Assembly (NCBI GenBank): GCA_026874595.1
Contig: CM049313.1
Span: 47,500,159 to 47,564,158 of the forward strand
Direction of reading: 5' to 3'
Length of the DNA stretch: 64,000 nucleotides
DNA from: Sipunculus nudus
Lineage: Eukaryota; Annelida; Sipuncula; Golfingiida; Sipunculidae
Of this stretch, positions 23,923 to 36,029 are shown one piece after another. The notes under the pieces are model-generated. The model searched no databases, had not been told where the DNA came from, and was given only the letters and a program-made list of their open reading frames with translations. Position 1 is the first letter of the stretch. Each line of letters starts with the position of its first letter. The translations under genes were made by a program, and so were the position numbers.

Positions 23923-24099
23923 TGTATCACATACAGTTGCTGATGCGCGTGGCAGACAATGTTCCAAGAGCAGTTTGATGACAGAAGCCTTTATTCAATA
24001 GCAAGGGTTCTGGGATAATCTCTGCTGAGGCCTGCCGGCCTGGCAAGAGATTCCCCGTCTCTCTGACTCTCAGCGCGCACTACAGATAGTTTTGTTACA
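23923..24099 (-). mobile_element. Possible small LTR or LTR fragment
   Basis: On the minus strand the segment begins TGTAACA and ends TGATACA, has a GC-rich middle, and includes the polyadenylation-like AATAAAGGCTTCTG. This is an LTR-like layout about 177 bp long. No target-site duplication, convincing primer-binding site or gag/pol frame is seen, so the call is weak. It could equally be an unrelated GC-rich element. Confidence 0.3.
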
Positions 24100-25081
24100 G
24101 AGCTTTCACATGACATATGAGACATACATATCCATATTTCTGCATTTCGTCATGAAAGCTAAACCTTATTGGATGACCCAAAGTAGGTCACAATTACATC
24201 AGAGTTATAAGTTGACTTTATAAGTTTTGCCAGATTTTACTGGATGAAAGTATTCTGGAAAATCCCAAGTCTGACCTGATATACATCCAGTTATAGACTG
24301 ACCTACAAGTCCTATTTGGAGAACAGTGCTTATATACACATGCGGAGTCTCATAAAATAACATGTTTTAATTGTGTTCTACCATTCCCTCATAAAGACTA
24401 AACACATAAGTCATTCTGTGACACTATTTCTGTTTGTACAGACTTAAAATAGACCTTAATGGTTTGGTGTACTGTTCTCTGATTAAACTGGGAGAGAAGC
24501 CTATGTTGTCGGGTGTCATCAATTATGAGAAGTCATTCACTGTTTAGACTGACATGCCTGAAACTGAGCTTGTATTTGTGAAATATGAAATGTGAAATAT
24601 TCCTTGAAATATGTGTTAAGTCACAAATATGCACTTTCCTACTCCATAACACAAGTTCTAAGAGGAGTTTAAATGTTAAATTGGTGTCAATGTGTGGTAA
24701 ACTTTAACGGTTAATAGTAAAGAATAAAAGTACTCAGATGGATTGACATATGTACAAATGTCTACAGATCAATTGGGAAATGAAGCATTGAAAAGTTATA
24801 ATTGATGCATTAGATATAAGGCAGTTATTAATCAATAGTATTATTTAGAATGAAATAATAAGTTAATATCAATGATTCTATTTACAGTCATTCAAAGCTT
24901 ATTTATACATAGAACTTTAGCTTGTCTGAAGGACACATAAACAATATACATGATCGATGGTAAGCATTCTTCTTTAACAGAGAAAGTCATCTTATATCAT
25001 CATAGATATTTGTGCTGAAATGCATTGCAAGATTTGATATATAACTTTGTCTTTGTAAATGCTTGATAGCTTATTATGTTC
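24100..25081. other. Unassigned AT-rich DNA
   Basis: Nothing recognised beyond ordinary AT-rich sequence. Confidence 0.4.
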
Positions 25082-25576
25082 TTAAAGGGGCATAATCAGG
25101 AGCAATTTATTATGCCTATTCTTTGACACTATAAGTTCAGTTTTGCTTTATACAAAAGTTTCCCAGCAGAACCATCCCTGCACACAGTCTCATTTCCTCG
25201 CTGTTTAACACCTTGTTATGGCTCTGCATGTTGATAAACACAGTCCACCATAGCAAGGCCGCTTGACCAGAGGTCTGATTAAGAGGAGTAATACAAAGTG
25301 TTTAAACCAGCGGGAACATACATTATATTTGTTGGGCCAAGTCAGTCAGGGCATCTCCTGATTGCAAGTGTTGTTGCTTCATGCTGCACATGGCCCCACG
25401 CACTGTGTTTATGTTGACAACTGCAATCCCGCCTGGTCCATTGTATTTAACACTCATTTACAGGAGTAAGCAAATGGTTTCAAGGCAACATTTTGGCAGG
25501 TACAGATATATTTTAAAGGGAAGAAGCTATTTTTGTGTAAACTCAATATATTTTATAGGTGATTGGGCCCCTTTAA
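25082..25576. mobile_element. Possible TTAA-flanked MITE
   Basis: TTAA at 25082 is followed by AGGGGC, and the inverse GCCCCT precedes TTAA at 25573. So the ends are short inverted repeats flanked by TTAA, the target used by piggyBac-type elements. The interior shares CAAAAGTTTCCCAGCA and AACACAGTCCA with 26254-26640. No transposase frame is present. The inverted repeat is short, so the pairing could be chance. Confidence 0.4.
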
Positions 25577-26253
25577 GAACATCATCTTGGATGTTCAGTA
25601 GCTATGTCTCCAATCACTCTGACAGAAAATGCGATTGTATATAAGAAGTAAAATTAGATTCAAATTGAATGAAATTTGAGATTTAATTAAAAACCTTTAT
25701 TAATAAATTTGCAGGCTTAACTGCCATGGATCACAAGTATAACTAATGAATCATTCTCTGTCACCTTATAATAAAAATGTTTTGGAACTATTGTCCGAAA
25801 TATTTTTAAAGGGTTTTTGTTTGTGCAAAGGGTACCATTGATCATGGTATGCTTGAGTCTCTTCACAGAAGCACTGGATGTAAGGAGTTTGTGCTGTACA
25901 TGTATTTATGTCCAAATATATGTTCCTATTCTCTGGGGTTTATGAAGCCCTGTTATATTATCACAAGTATTTATGAGTCTCTACCATTTCTTTGATTGTG
26001 GTTCCCAGGAATCACCATGGGAAAGAGACTGGTGCAATGGACCAGTAGACCCAAAGAACTCCAGACTATTGTACACAAGAGACAGTGAACAGGATAATAT
26101 GTATAAAGCACAGACTCAGACTAATTGAAAAATGGCCCAGACATAGAGATTTATGTTGAACTGTAGAGTCTGTTGTTAATAGTACCAGTACAGGATTCAT
26201 AGTGTCTTTTTTTAACTTGAATAAAGTTTTGATTTAAAATACAAATGTGTGAT
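25577..26253. other. Unassigned AT-rich DNA
   Basis: No exon, RNA gene or repeat terminus was recognised. Confidence 0.4.
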
Positions 26254-26640
26254 TTAAAGGTACATGTAATTTGCATTCATTAATTTTTATTATCTCAGGT
26301 TATTGATTCATTTTGGCTAACACAAAAGTTTCCCAGCAAACCAGGGATTTCTTACTCAAGTTCACTTTTTTCAGTATTGTTACTATTCTGTGCACGATCA
26401 AACACAGTCCATATGTCTGTCCATATTAAGACTATGTTTCATTAGAGATCTGATCATGTGTTTGTACTACAACTTCCAAACAAAAAGAAGTAACATTAAA
26501 AGAAACAGGGAAATTAAACACTGGTTGGAACTTGAAATATCTTGATTTGTGAAGATGTTTGGTGTAGCCACCAGGTGGCGTGCACACTATATTTGTTTTG
26601 CATCACTGATCACACCCGGTGTAAGGTCATTTCACTTGTG
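26254..26640 (+). repeat. Dispersed repeat I, second copy
   Basis: Starts TTAAAGGTACAT. It shares CACAAAAGTTTCCCAGCA, AACACAGTCCA and a GATCTGATCA-like block with 25082-25340. It is more diverged and lacks the matching right end. Confidence 0.5.
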
Positions 26641-27000
26641 AACAGGAGCAAGAAATTGGCCCAAAAGCAGAATATAGGCAAATACCATATATATATATAG
26701 TATTTCAGTAAGGAGAAAATGCTATGTGACATGATAATTTTACATACCTAGTATGTGAATGGCTCTCTTTAGAATCTGTTGACATTTTTTTTAAACTGAT
26801 AAGATATTTAAGTACAGCATGGTTACTTCATACTTGTTAAATAAAATCAAGATCACTATGTTATTTCAGGTGTAATATAATAACATTCTTTAACACAGCA
26901 CATATTACCAAATCAAAAGATGGGTGATTAAATGCAAAATTTACGTCAGCCCTGCATTGTTTTAATAAATACGATCATTCTGTTCATAAAAAAAAATTAC

Positions 27001-27079
<79 letters not shown>

Positions 27080-27748
27080 TATGCTTGTATGCAGACAGAG
27101 AGAAGATTTAGTCATCAAATCAAAATTCCTTCATGTTCTCCAGTTATCCTAGTCTTTCATCCTTCAATCTGATATTGAAAATTTCACATACTTGTGTTTT
27201 GTAGGTAAAATACAAAAATGTCTGTCTTCATGTGGTGTATGCACAGTCTGACTCGCTGCTGAAGCAAACAGACGAGCCGACTGATGGGCCTCAGTTCATT
27301 CATATTCCTATGTGGATCAGAAAAATACATTTTCCACAAGTGTTTTACCATATCTATGTACTATCAGCCATCCTGGAAACAAGGGAAATTCCAGAAAATG
27401 TGTTTCCCTTTTTCCAGACAGACAATAAACAAGGATTGTAAAAAATTCATCCAGTCAGGTAAAATTCAGGAATATGATGGACCCTGAAGAAAAACATGTG
27501 GTTGGTCATATATTTTGTCTCATATGCTTATATTTACAGTGTATCTAGCCGATGGTTGCTAACATGGGGGCTTTATAGTGTGTGACTCCCAAGTAAAATG
27601 TTGATATAATTATAATGGAAGTTAAAAGTTCATCATGGAAAAATCATGAAAAAACTCAGTGTGTTTTATTTCATGAAATGAAGGGAACCCTGACTACAAA
27701 CTTCACTACTTCAACTGGTATAAATATTCTTTTGTCTTCTGTCTACAG
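26641..27748. other. Unassigned DNA before the candidate last exon
   Basis: Contains the long TA microsatellite listed separately. The frame at 27232-27441 has no splice or start evidence. Intronic if the two-exon model holds. Confidence 0.4.
27004..27071. repeat. Long (TA)n microsatellite
   Basis: About 34 uninterrupted TA dinucleotides, a likely cruciform-forming and length-variable tract. Confidence 0.95.
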
Positions 27749-27819
27749 TGAGCTGGGAGGACGACGATTTTGAGGACGATGAGTATGAGGAGTACATGAT
27801 GGGTCAGTCTCAGCAATGA
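27749..27819 (+). CDS. Candidate last coding exon of the microprotein, acidic tail
   Basis: Preceded by a strong acceptor (TTTGTCTTCTGTCTACAG). With the single base from the exon at 11867-11927 it reads V, then SWEDDDFEDDEYEEYMMGQ, SQQ and a TGA stop. Within the 22 residues after V, 11 are Asp/Glu. The two Tyr residues next to acidic residues resemble tyrosine-sulfation or CK2-type contexts, but that is only composition. Third-position use looks like real coding rather than AT-rich background. The full predicted product is 43 residues. Family unknown. The exon could instead end a longer gene with unseen exons between 11.9 and 27.7 kb. Confidence 0.5.
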
Positions 27820-29339
27820 ACTGTTGCTATTTTCAAGGGGAAAGCCTTCCCACCTAACGCTTCATTTTGATTGGTTGCCTTTGTTTACCTATACTAACCA
27901 GGGGAAAGGACACCAACCAGAGTGTGACAGAAATTAAACTAATTTCCATTGACAGTGCACTGTATGATATATAATATATCTGTGTGTGTATATTATATAT
28001 CTACTGGTGATAAATTGCACCTTATTTTAACAGGGAGTAATAATCGCTTCAAGGTTTTATATATTTTTAAGTAAATCATTGAAAAAGCTTAAGCACTTTT
28101 TATTTTGGTAATAAACAGGTTTTTGGATTGAAATCAATAATGAATTTCATACCATACTATATAAATCATGAAAAAGTTTGAGATTAACATGCATTGCAAC
28201 GATAGAATATAGAATAAAAGTTATGTTAGAGGAATATTTACTTTTAAAATATTAAGTTTAAAGACATTGTTTAAAAAAGTTCAACAATTTTGAAACAGTT
28301 TTTGTCCATTGAATTTCAAGATGGGCATCACAAAGGCTCAGCTTGTGTCTTAAATTGTGATATCAATTAACCCTCATTAGGTTTGTGTTTAATCATTTGG
28401 CTTATATAATATATATTAATAATCTGTGATATATTCAATGATTTTCACTGTTGACAGTTGGATCATTTTTTTCTCAGTTTTCAGGTGATAGTTGTACATA
28501 CTGTTATCTCCTGTTATGACATATTGTCAAATACAAATGACATACACAAGTTTTTTATTAGTAACATGTGTATATAGTTATGCTAATTGGCTCTTTATGA
28601 TTATTTAACACATAATCCATTTGAAGAAAAATTGCTTATTCAAAAGGCCTTTGATTTAAATCCAAATATCTGCAGTTCCACATAGGAAAGCTATAGTAAA
28701 CTAGGAAGGCAGTATAAATTAATAAAATCAGTATTACCATTATTGTTCTGGTCAGTTGCAATGTAATCTTGATAATTAACCAGATAATAAATGACAGAGT
28801 TTTGTAATTATCTTTGCAGCAACATTTCTTATAATAGCTATTGGCCTCATTCCATTATCTATTTGCATGGTAAAACAGACCATAAATTTCTGTAATTACT
28901 GTCAGGCTAATTAGCATGGGTTCATTTCCATGCAATGTGCAGAGGATTATGCATGCAGTCCTGACATATTTCAGGTTCTTCATGTCAGATTAGTCTGTTT
29001 AAACAGCATTTATCAATGGCAAAAACATGAACATTTTGATAATTTGTTTAAAACAGTGAATATCAGATTACCAAATGATTATACTTCCACAGAGAGCACT
29101 AAGCATTTAAAACAAATACTTGCTTGAATAATTTGTGATGCATTTGATACCACAGAGTTATTTATGTAGATTATGTTGTGCATTTCCACCACATCTGGCT
29201 TTACAGTTACAAAAAGGGATTCACTTGATTTTGGGGATCAAGTATAACAGTACAATGGTATTACATGGGTTGCATAAAATTTCCCCAAAATTCAACCTTT
29301 CCACTTGCAAAACATTAACTCTCTGACTGGTTGTATACA
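27820..29339. other. Putative 3' UTR and unassigned downstream DNA
   Basis: AATAAA occurs near 28112 and a further AATAAAA near 28213, either of which could serve the candidate gene. No further exon, RNA gene or repeat was recognised. Confidence 0.35.
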
Positions 29340-30500
29340 ACACATGAGAAATGAGAACATGAGAACAAGATTAATGAGCTTGCATCAGGCGGTTACACCA
29401 CATGCAGATTTACATCATGTCGTTACACATACTGTATGATACAGCATGCAGAACATGAGAGATTACTGAGCGTGCTTCAGAAAGTTACATAACATGAATA
29501 TTTACATCATGTCTTGATACATACTGTATGATACAGCATGCAGAACAAGAGAGATTACTGAGCTTGCATCAGGCTGTCATATCACATGCAGATTTACATC
29601 ATGTCTTGACACCTACTGTATGATACAGCATGCAGAATATGAGAGATAACTTAGCTTGCATCAGGCAGTAATACAGCATGCAGATTTACATCATCACCTA
29701 ATGTACAATACAGCATGCATAACATAAGAGATTACTGAGCTTGCATCAGGCTGTCATATCACATGCAGATTTACATCATGTCTTGACACCTACTGTATGA
29801 TACAGCATGCAGAATATGAGAGATAACTTAGCTTGCATCAGGCAGTAATACAGCATGCAGATTTACATCATCACCTAATGTACAATACAGCATGCATAAC
29901 ATAAGAGATTACTGAGCTTGCATCAGGCTGTCATATCACATGCAGATTTACATCATGTCTTGACACCTACTGTATGATACAGCATGCAGAATATGAGAGA
30001 TAACTTAGCTTGCATCAGGCAGTAATACAGCATGCAGATTTACATCATCACCTAATGTACAATACAGCATGCATAACATAAGAGATTACTGAGCTTGCAT
30101 CAGGCTGTCATATCACATGCAGATTTACATCATGTCTTGACACCTACTGTATGATACAGCATGCAGAATATGAGAGATAACTTAGCTTGCATCAGGCAGT
30201 AATACAGCATGCAGATTTACATCATCACCTAATGTACAATACAGCATGCATAACATAAGAGATTACTGAGCTTGCATCAGGCAGTAATACTTTATGCAGA
30301 TTAACATCGTCTTTACACATACAGCATGCAGAACATGAGAGCTAGATTACTGAGCGTCCTTCAACAGTTATACGTGCATGTGGTACCACATGCAGATTAA
30401 CATCATGTCTGTACATGTACTGTATGATACAGCATGCAGAACATTAGAAATTATATTGAGCTTGCTTCATGCAGATCTACACTCCATATGCAGAATATGA
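29340..30500 (+). repeat. Hierarchical satellite with 177-bp higher-order unit
   Basis: The basic unit is about 85-92 bp and runs AGCTTGCATCAGGC, CATGCAGATTTACATCAT, TACAGCATGCA, GAGA. Two distinct halves (about 92 and 85 bp) form a 177-bp unit beginning at 29561, 29738, 29915 and 30092. The four copies appear identical. Flanking single units at about 29340-29560 and 30269-30500 are diverged, as expected when central copies are homogenised. Confidence 0.95.
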
Positions 30501-30736
30501 GAGATTACAGGACATGCCTCATCTTATATCTGCTGCCTACAGAACATCAGATCCTACAAAACTTCCTCAATGTGTAGTTATAACAAATGCAGACTGAAAA
30601 ATTCAATTAATTAATACCAGGGCTGATACAACATATTTCATTTAAAAACATTTCATATCAATGATAAAAGTATTACAACTTAAATATAATAACCATGGCA
30701 TAAATCACTTTATTTGGTGACCTGGTCAGCAGGCAT

Positions 30737-31168
30737 GTGAATGTAGGTGGCACCACCTGTCATAAATCAAGAAAGCAATCCAAGATGTATAAACCTGCAT
30801 AATTTTAGGTAGATAAGTCAAACCAGTGCCGAGATATGAGTGATTTTATACCACGGCAGACAAACAGACAGACCCTTTCAAAAATGGTTGCAGCTGGTGC
30901 CACCAGTTTTGCATATGATAAAAAGCTATCTGAGATCTATACCCATGAGAAATTTTGGCCCAATCAGCCAAACGGTTCCCGAGATAAGAGCTTGGATGTC
31001 TGCAGCATAAACGTGAATGTAGTGGCGCCTTCTGTCATAAAATCAAGAAAGCTGTCCAGGATGTATACACATGCAAAATTTCAGGTGGATAGGTCAAACC
31101 AATGCAGAGATATGAGTGATTTTATCCCAAGGCAGATGAACAGATGGACGCTGTGCAAAAATGGTTGC
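30737..31168 (-). mobile_element. Family B element B5, part adjoining an insertion
   Basis: Family B units with GGTGGCACCACC and degraded palindromes, in the same orientation as B1. Stops at ATGGTTGCAG and resumes at 33602 after a family A insertion. The CTAG end is missing. Confidence 0.75.
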
Positions 31169-33599
31169 AGCTGACTTTCAGTCATGCTGGGCTATAGCGA
31201 TGGGTCTTTGTCCGGCGTCCTTCCGTCTGTCCGGCCGGCCGGCTGGCCGGCCGTCCGTTAGCAGGGCACAAATCGTAACCATAGGGGCTAGGGCCATGAA
31301 CCCTATGCAGTCTTAGTGGTTCTAAAAAGATCTCCTTGCAAACCTGAAATTAGGTCACTGCGACCTATATTCTCGAAGTTATGGGGTGTTTGCACCCCTC
31401 CAGAAATAATTCTTTTAGCCAAAATATTCATCCCAAAACTTCCATCTTTCACATACAGCTCACCTACCAACAGGGGAAGAACCATAATTATTTTGAGGTC
31501 ACAAGGTCAAAGGTCAAGGTCACAGAACCAACTTCTTTGAAAAGCCTCAGGATGCATTTTAAGCCAAACCTTTCATCCCTATTCTTTGATCTTTCACATG
31601 TAGCTCACCTACTAAGTGGGAGAAGAATCCTATAGATGTTGAGGTCACAAGATCAAAGGTCAGGGTCACAGGATCCACTTTTTTTAAAAGGTTGTGGACA
31701 CATTTCAAGCTAGACCTTTCATTCCAAACCTTTCAGCACTGATATCGTTTCTCTGCCAACAGGGGAAAAGACCTGTTGATTTTGAGGTCAAAGGTCAAGT
31801 TCACAGCACCCTCTTCTTGCGTGGAGTCATTTTCAGCAAACTTTTCAATCTATACTTTCCATCTGTCATATATGGCTTACCTACCAATAGGAGAAGAAGC
31901 CTATTGATGTTGAGTTCAAAAGGTCAAAGGTCAAGGTCACAATATTGTTCTAAATGCTTGTGAACATATTTCAAGTGAAACTGTTCAACCCAAACCTTCA
32001 GTTTTTCACATATGCCATATCTATGCATCACTGAATTTGATTCAAACTTCATATTTATGGGTCTTTTTGCATGAAGAAATAACTAATTGATTTTGAGGTC
32101 AGCTGGTCAGGAGGTTAAAGGTTGCAGGCCTAAGTTATTCACTCATTGGTTGACAAGTAATTACACCCAGCCAGATGTAAGTGGTTAGTAGTTACCCATC
32201 ATTTAGAAAGAATCCAGTTGATATATGGGCAAAAGGCCAAGGTCATAGGTCAGGGATGTTCACAATAACTTATTTTGTAGACCAATCTCTATTTTTCTTG
32301 TTTTCTTGTATATATAACCATATGACACTCACAACTGGTACATCTCACTATGTGCCCATAATTGTCAGTGACACTTATGATATATGACTCCCTTTTGTAT
32401 CAGCTAATGGAGTGATAAGGATATATCATTAGTGCATAACAAAAACACTGTTGCCGGAATTCTTTGGCCAGGCATTAAGTCTATGAGAGTTAAGTGTTAA
32501 GTGTAGCTACTGAATAATAAAATGATGGGAACATTTTGCAGTTTATATCATGGAATCATAGCAATAAACTTAGTTTTCTAGATATCTGAATATTATTATA
32601 CAAATCATCAGATATACCAGCAAGTGTTTGTTCTGATAATATGTGGGTCTGTACCTGGATTTTGGATGGCTTTATTCGATTACAAGACTCTTAGTGATGC
32701 TTTCTGCATTTCTTTTCTTTTAGGTTTTGCAGTTTACCTACCCTGCTGACCCCATTGAATAGCAAGCTGATAATTAAAACAAATTGGACTTGCACTTTTT
32801 ACATTTGCATGTTCATAAATCTGATATGAGAGCTCTCCAACCTGATCATGCCTTTTGAATTGTTTTGGACATTCATAACTGTTACATTCTTTGAAGCAAT
32901 TGCTACAAGTTTAGTCTCTTATTGGAGGATGTGTGACTTGTCAGAAAACCATTATGTCTGCCAGGTAGCCATTTTAGAAATCCTTTTGCCAGGACAGTTT
33001 CTGTGATTTTTTTATGATGTTTGGTCCCTTTTAGAGGATGTTTGTTGTTCAATTTCCGACCTGTCCGAAATCCAATATGCCCACCAGGACGCCATCTTTA
33101 AATTCCTTTAAAACATATTATCTCAAGAACTATTAAAGTGAATGCAGTGGGATGTATATTAATGTAATCTTGCATTGGGTCAAAGATTTCTTAATAAATA
33201 TGACCATCATTTATGAAAGCTCAGTACAGTTGGCTTGTATTGAATAAAAATTAATATGGAAGCACCCGTTTCACAATAGTTCTTGCATGGATTTCCTTGA
33301 TCTTTTGCTATATTTTGATCTTATATGTGGCCTGTGTGGTATTCTTTTTGAGACTGACAGGTATCGAGCAAGCTGTGGGATTAGTTCCTGATAGCTCAAC
33401 AACCATACATTTTGTCTCAGACCATCATTCACTATGTTTTAACCAGACATATATGATAAGAATTTATGGCAATGTAGAAAGTTTAAACAAAATTGGCATA
33501 TAGGTTCTGCAACAATTTTACTAGAAGCTGTGAATTGCAGCCCATGATGTCGCAGGTCGCATGCTTTGCAGCTGAGCGTCATGACCCATGGGTCACTTG
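31168..33599 (+). mobile_element. Family A Helentron-like element inserted into B5 (A4)
   Basis: Starts at a slightly truncated 5' end (CAGCTGACTTTCAGTCATG), then a GGCCGG-rich stretch and a body nearly identical to A1 (GCAGGGCACAAATCGTAACC onward), with the AGGTCA clusters repeated at 31496-31522 and beyond. It extends past the A1 truncation point. The 3' end shows the inverted motif CAGCTGAGC, the palindrome GACCCATGGGTC (33583-33594) and CTTG|TTT. About 2.4 kb, non-coding; the middle section from about 32280 on is assigned only by lying between the ends. Confidence 0.65.
32860..33130 (+). repeat. Internal ~130-bp tandem units of A4
   Basis: GGAGGATGTGTGACTTGTC...GCCATTTTAGAAATCC is repeated as AGAGGATGTTTG...GACCTGTCC..AAATCC..GCCATCTTTAAATTCC. 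Two diverged copies. Confidence 0.55.
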
Positions 33600-33601
33600 T
33601 T

Positions 33602-33899
33602 TATTTATGTTATAAAGCTATCCAAGGGCTACATTTGTGCAAAAAAATTTTTCGGATCAGTCAAACGTTACCCGAGATATGTTGGTTAATGTGTCAAACC
33701 AGACGCACAGATGGATTCACTGGAGAGAGGAAAGGTCAGAGGTCAAAACAAAATTATGGCGCAGCAGTTTTGAACATAATCCCGGGTTTCGTAATATTCT
33801 GCCCAGCGGTTACGGAGGAGTTCTCTGGACACCTACGCGGCAGCGGCGGCGGTCGGCTGAAAACATAGTATCCGCAAAACTCTGTTTTGGCAGATACAA
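33602..33899 (-). mobile_element. Family B element B5, 5'-terminal part
   Basis: Resumes the B sequence with TATGTTATAAAGC and contains the DR1-like AGGTCAGAGGTCA (33733-33745). It ends with the GTATCCGC...GGCAGATAC hairpin, which on the minus strand is the element's 5' end. Confidence 0.75.
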
Positions 33900-34286
33900 T
33901 TTGATCGCATTGTGTGATGAGACATGGTAATTATATATGGAACTTGGGTTATAAACTGGCAGTTCACTTGAAATAAATGTGTGGTTTGCTTTGATTGGAC
34001 ATGTTTGTCACATGAATGGATGTTTGTATTGGCTGAATGACAGCAAAGCGATAGCTCAAATGACATCAAAGCAATAGCAATAAACTGGAGCACTAGCTAC
34101 TGTGTGGTATATCCAAGAAGCCATAACATATGTTGAAAAATAAAGGGGATAATATTATAATAAGCATACCAACCTTTACTTGGGTCCACAGTGTAAAGGA
34201 ACCATGACTGTTCACACAAAGACCAGTTTTAAGTTTCCTAAAATCCTTTAAATTAAAATATTATTTAAGATTTTGCAAATATGGTC
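33900..34286. other. Unassigned DNA
   Basis: No exon or repeat end recognised. Confidence 0.4.
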
Positions 34287-34766
34287 TTTTTAGCGAACCT
34301 GTGAGCTTATGCGATGGTGTGGCATCGTCTGTCGTCTGTACGTTAACCCATAATATCTTGAAAACGGCAAGAGGTAGCATCACGAAATTTTATGCAAAAA
34401 ATTTGTCATCTAAAAAACTATATCGGATTTTGCTTATTTTTTGGCTAACTGCATTTTCTTAGATTTTAAAAGGAGAAAGCTTAAAAAGCTTTAAAAATCT
34501 CCTTCTCCAAAACTGTCCAGCCAAATTGTCCAATTTTTCACAGAAATGATCCCTGGAACAGTCTTTCTCAAATTTGTTTGAATGGTTCCAGTTTGGAGAT
34601 TTTTGGCCGAGTTACAGGAGGTTGAACTTTGTTAACTGTGCAAAAAAGCATATTAAAATTTAAATCTCAGAAACGGCTGGAACTATCATCACTACATTTT
34701 ATGCCAATGTTGGTCACATAGGTCATATCTGAAATAGAGGTATTGGTGGTGCCACCTGCATCGGCC
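34287..34766 (+). mobile_element. Family F Helentron-like element, 5' part (F2)
   Basis: Begins CTTTTTAGCGAACCTGTGAG, then GTCTGTCGTCTGT and a tandem-type unit (TCCAATTTTTCACAGAAATG, TTTTTGGCCGAGTTACAGG). Near its end is a GGTGGTGCCACCTGCATC palindrome variant. It is cut by the start of A3 at 34767. Related fragment at 9520-9835 and units at 37690-38230. Confidence 0.6.
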
Positions 34767-35465
34767 TTTTTAGCTCAGCTGACTATTAGTCATCTGAGCT
34801 ATAGTCGTGGTCCATTGTCCGTCGTCCGTCCGTCTGTCCGTCCGTCCGTCTGTCCGTCTGTCCGTCCGTAGATGTGGCACGTTTTGAAACTGTAAGACCT
34901 AGGAATCCATAATTCAGCATAATGTTAGATGTCCCCAAGATCTCCTACCAAGCCGAAAACTGGGTCTTTGCAACTTTGTTCCTTTGAGAAATTAAGGAAA
35001 AATCTCAATTTTTTATTAAAATCCTATTTTCACACTTCAGGACTGCCCAATATGAAAACCACTCATCTGTTTTTCCTCATATTTACCATAAATATTCCTC
35101 TTTATAGTTCCTATGTACATGCCAGAAATTTAGTCTGTTGAGTATTAATTATTTAAGTTATGGGCCTAAACATAATGGACTTTGTAAAAAATCAGGAAAA
35201 ATATTTACTCACTTAACATGAAAAATTCTGAAACTAGAGTCTATTTTCCCAAGTATATAACTATGTTTAATCAAAATTCAACTGTTTACCCAAAATTAGA
35301 TCTGAATTTTGTAAATTATTTAAGTTATTAGCATAAAAATAAAATAAGTACCTTAAATCTTGCCCAACTTTGACCATGGCACTTTTTTTCCTGTAAGTAC
35401 CATTGATTTTATTTTCACAGCATGTAAACGTAAATATTTAATTTGTTCAAAATCTGAAATTTGAA
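34767..35465 (+). mobile_element. Family A-type element, second subfamily (A3)
   Basis: TTTTTAGCTCAGCTGACTAT, 5' hairpin TAGCTCAG...CTGAGCTA, an expanded (GTCC/TCCGTC) run (about 34815-34867) and then a body collinear with A2. The right boundary is unclear; similarity fades around 35465. Confidence 0.6.
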
Positions 35466-36029
35466 AATAAAAGCTTAAAAATTAAGCTAGTTATTGATTT
35501 TTTTTCTGGAGGCTCTATTGTAGTCATTTGCTTTGATTACAGATTACAGATGCAGGGTCCCACTCCGGGTCACTGGAAGTCAGCTATGCCAGGGTTTCTG
35601 ATTTGTTACAGTCACTGGGGGAGATCCCCTGCTGTGACAGGTGTACAGTTATTCTCATATCACCACCCCAATCACACCCTCCCTCCCCCCCACAAACCCA
35701 ACCCACCAAGTGTTATGCAGTAATTGTTATTGTTTTCACTGTATCTCCTTAATTGTAATGCTGTTTCCACTCTGATATGCAAAAACTTTCCTTGAAAAAG
35801 TAATTCAAGGTGTAATCCAGAAGATGCAATGTTGTGTAATGTAGCATTTTTAAAGAAATCAGTTTTCTTTTAAATGATTTTAACAAATATAATTGAACCT
35901 ATCAGTATGCTTAAATTATTATAAAATGTGAAGCACATTATGGATAAATAAAGACACAATTAAAAATTTTGAAATCTAAATCAAGTATTATTTTTAGATA
36001 TTTATTGTTTTGCAGATTTAAAAGATATA
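35466..36029. other. Unassigned DNA with one small hairpin
   Basis: Contains GTCACTGGGGGAGATCCCC...GTGAC (35611-35638), an imperfect stem-loop, and a C-rich stretch near 35685. Nothing else recognised. Confidence 0.4.

Noticed and set aside
29340-30500. CRISPR-like array.
   Set aside because: Units are contiguous tandem repeats without unique spacers, in an animal-type genome.
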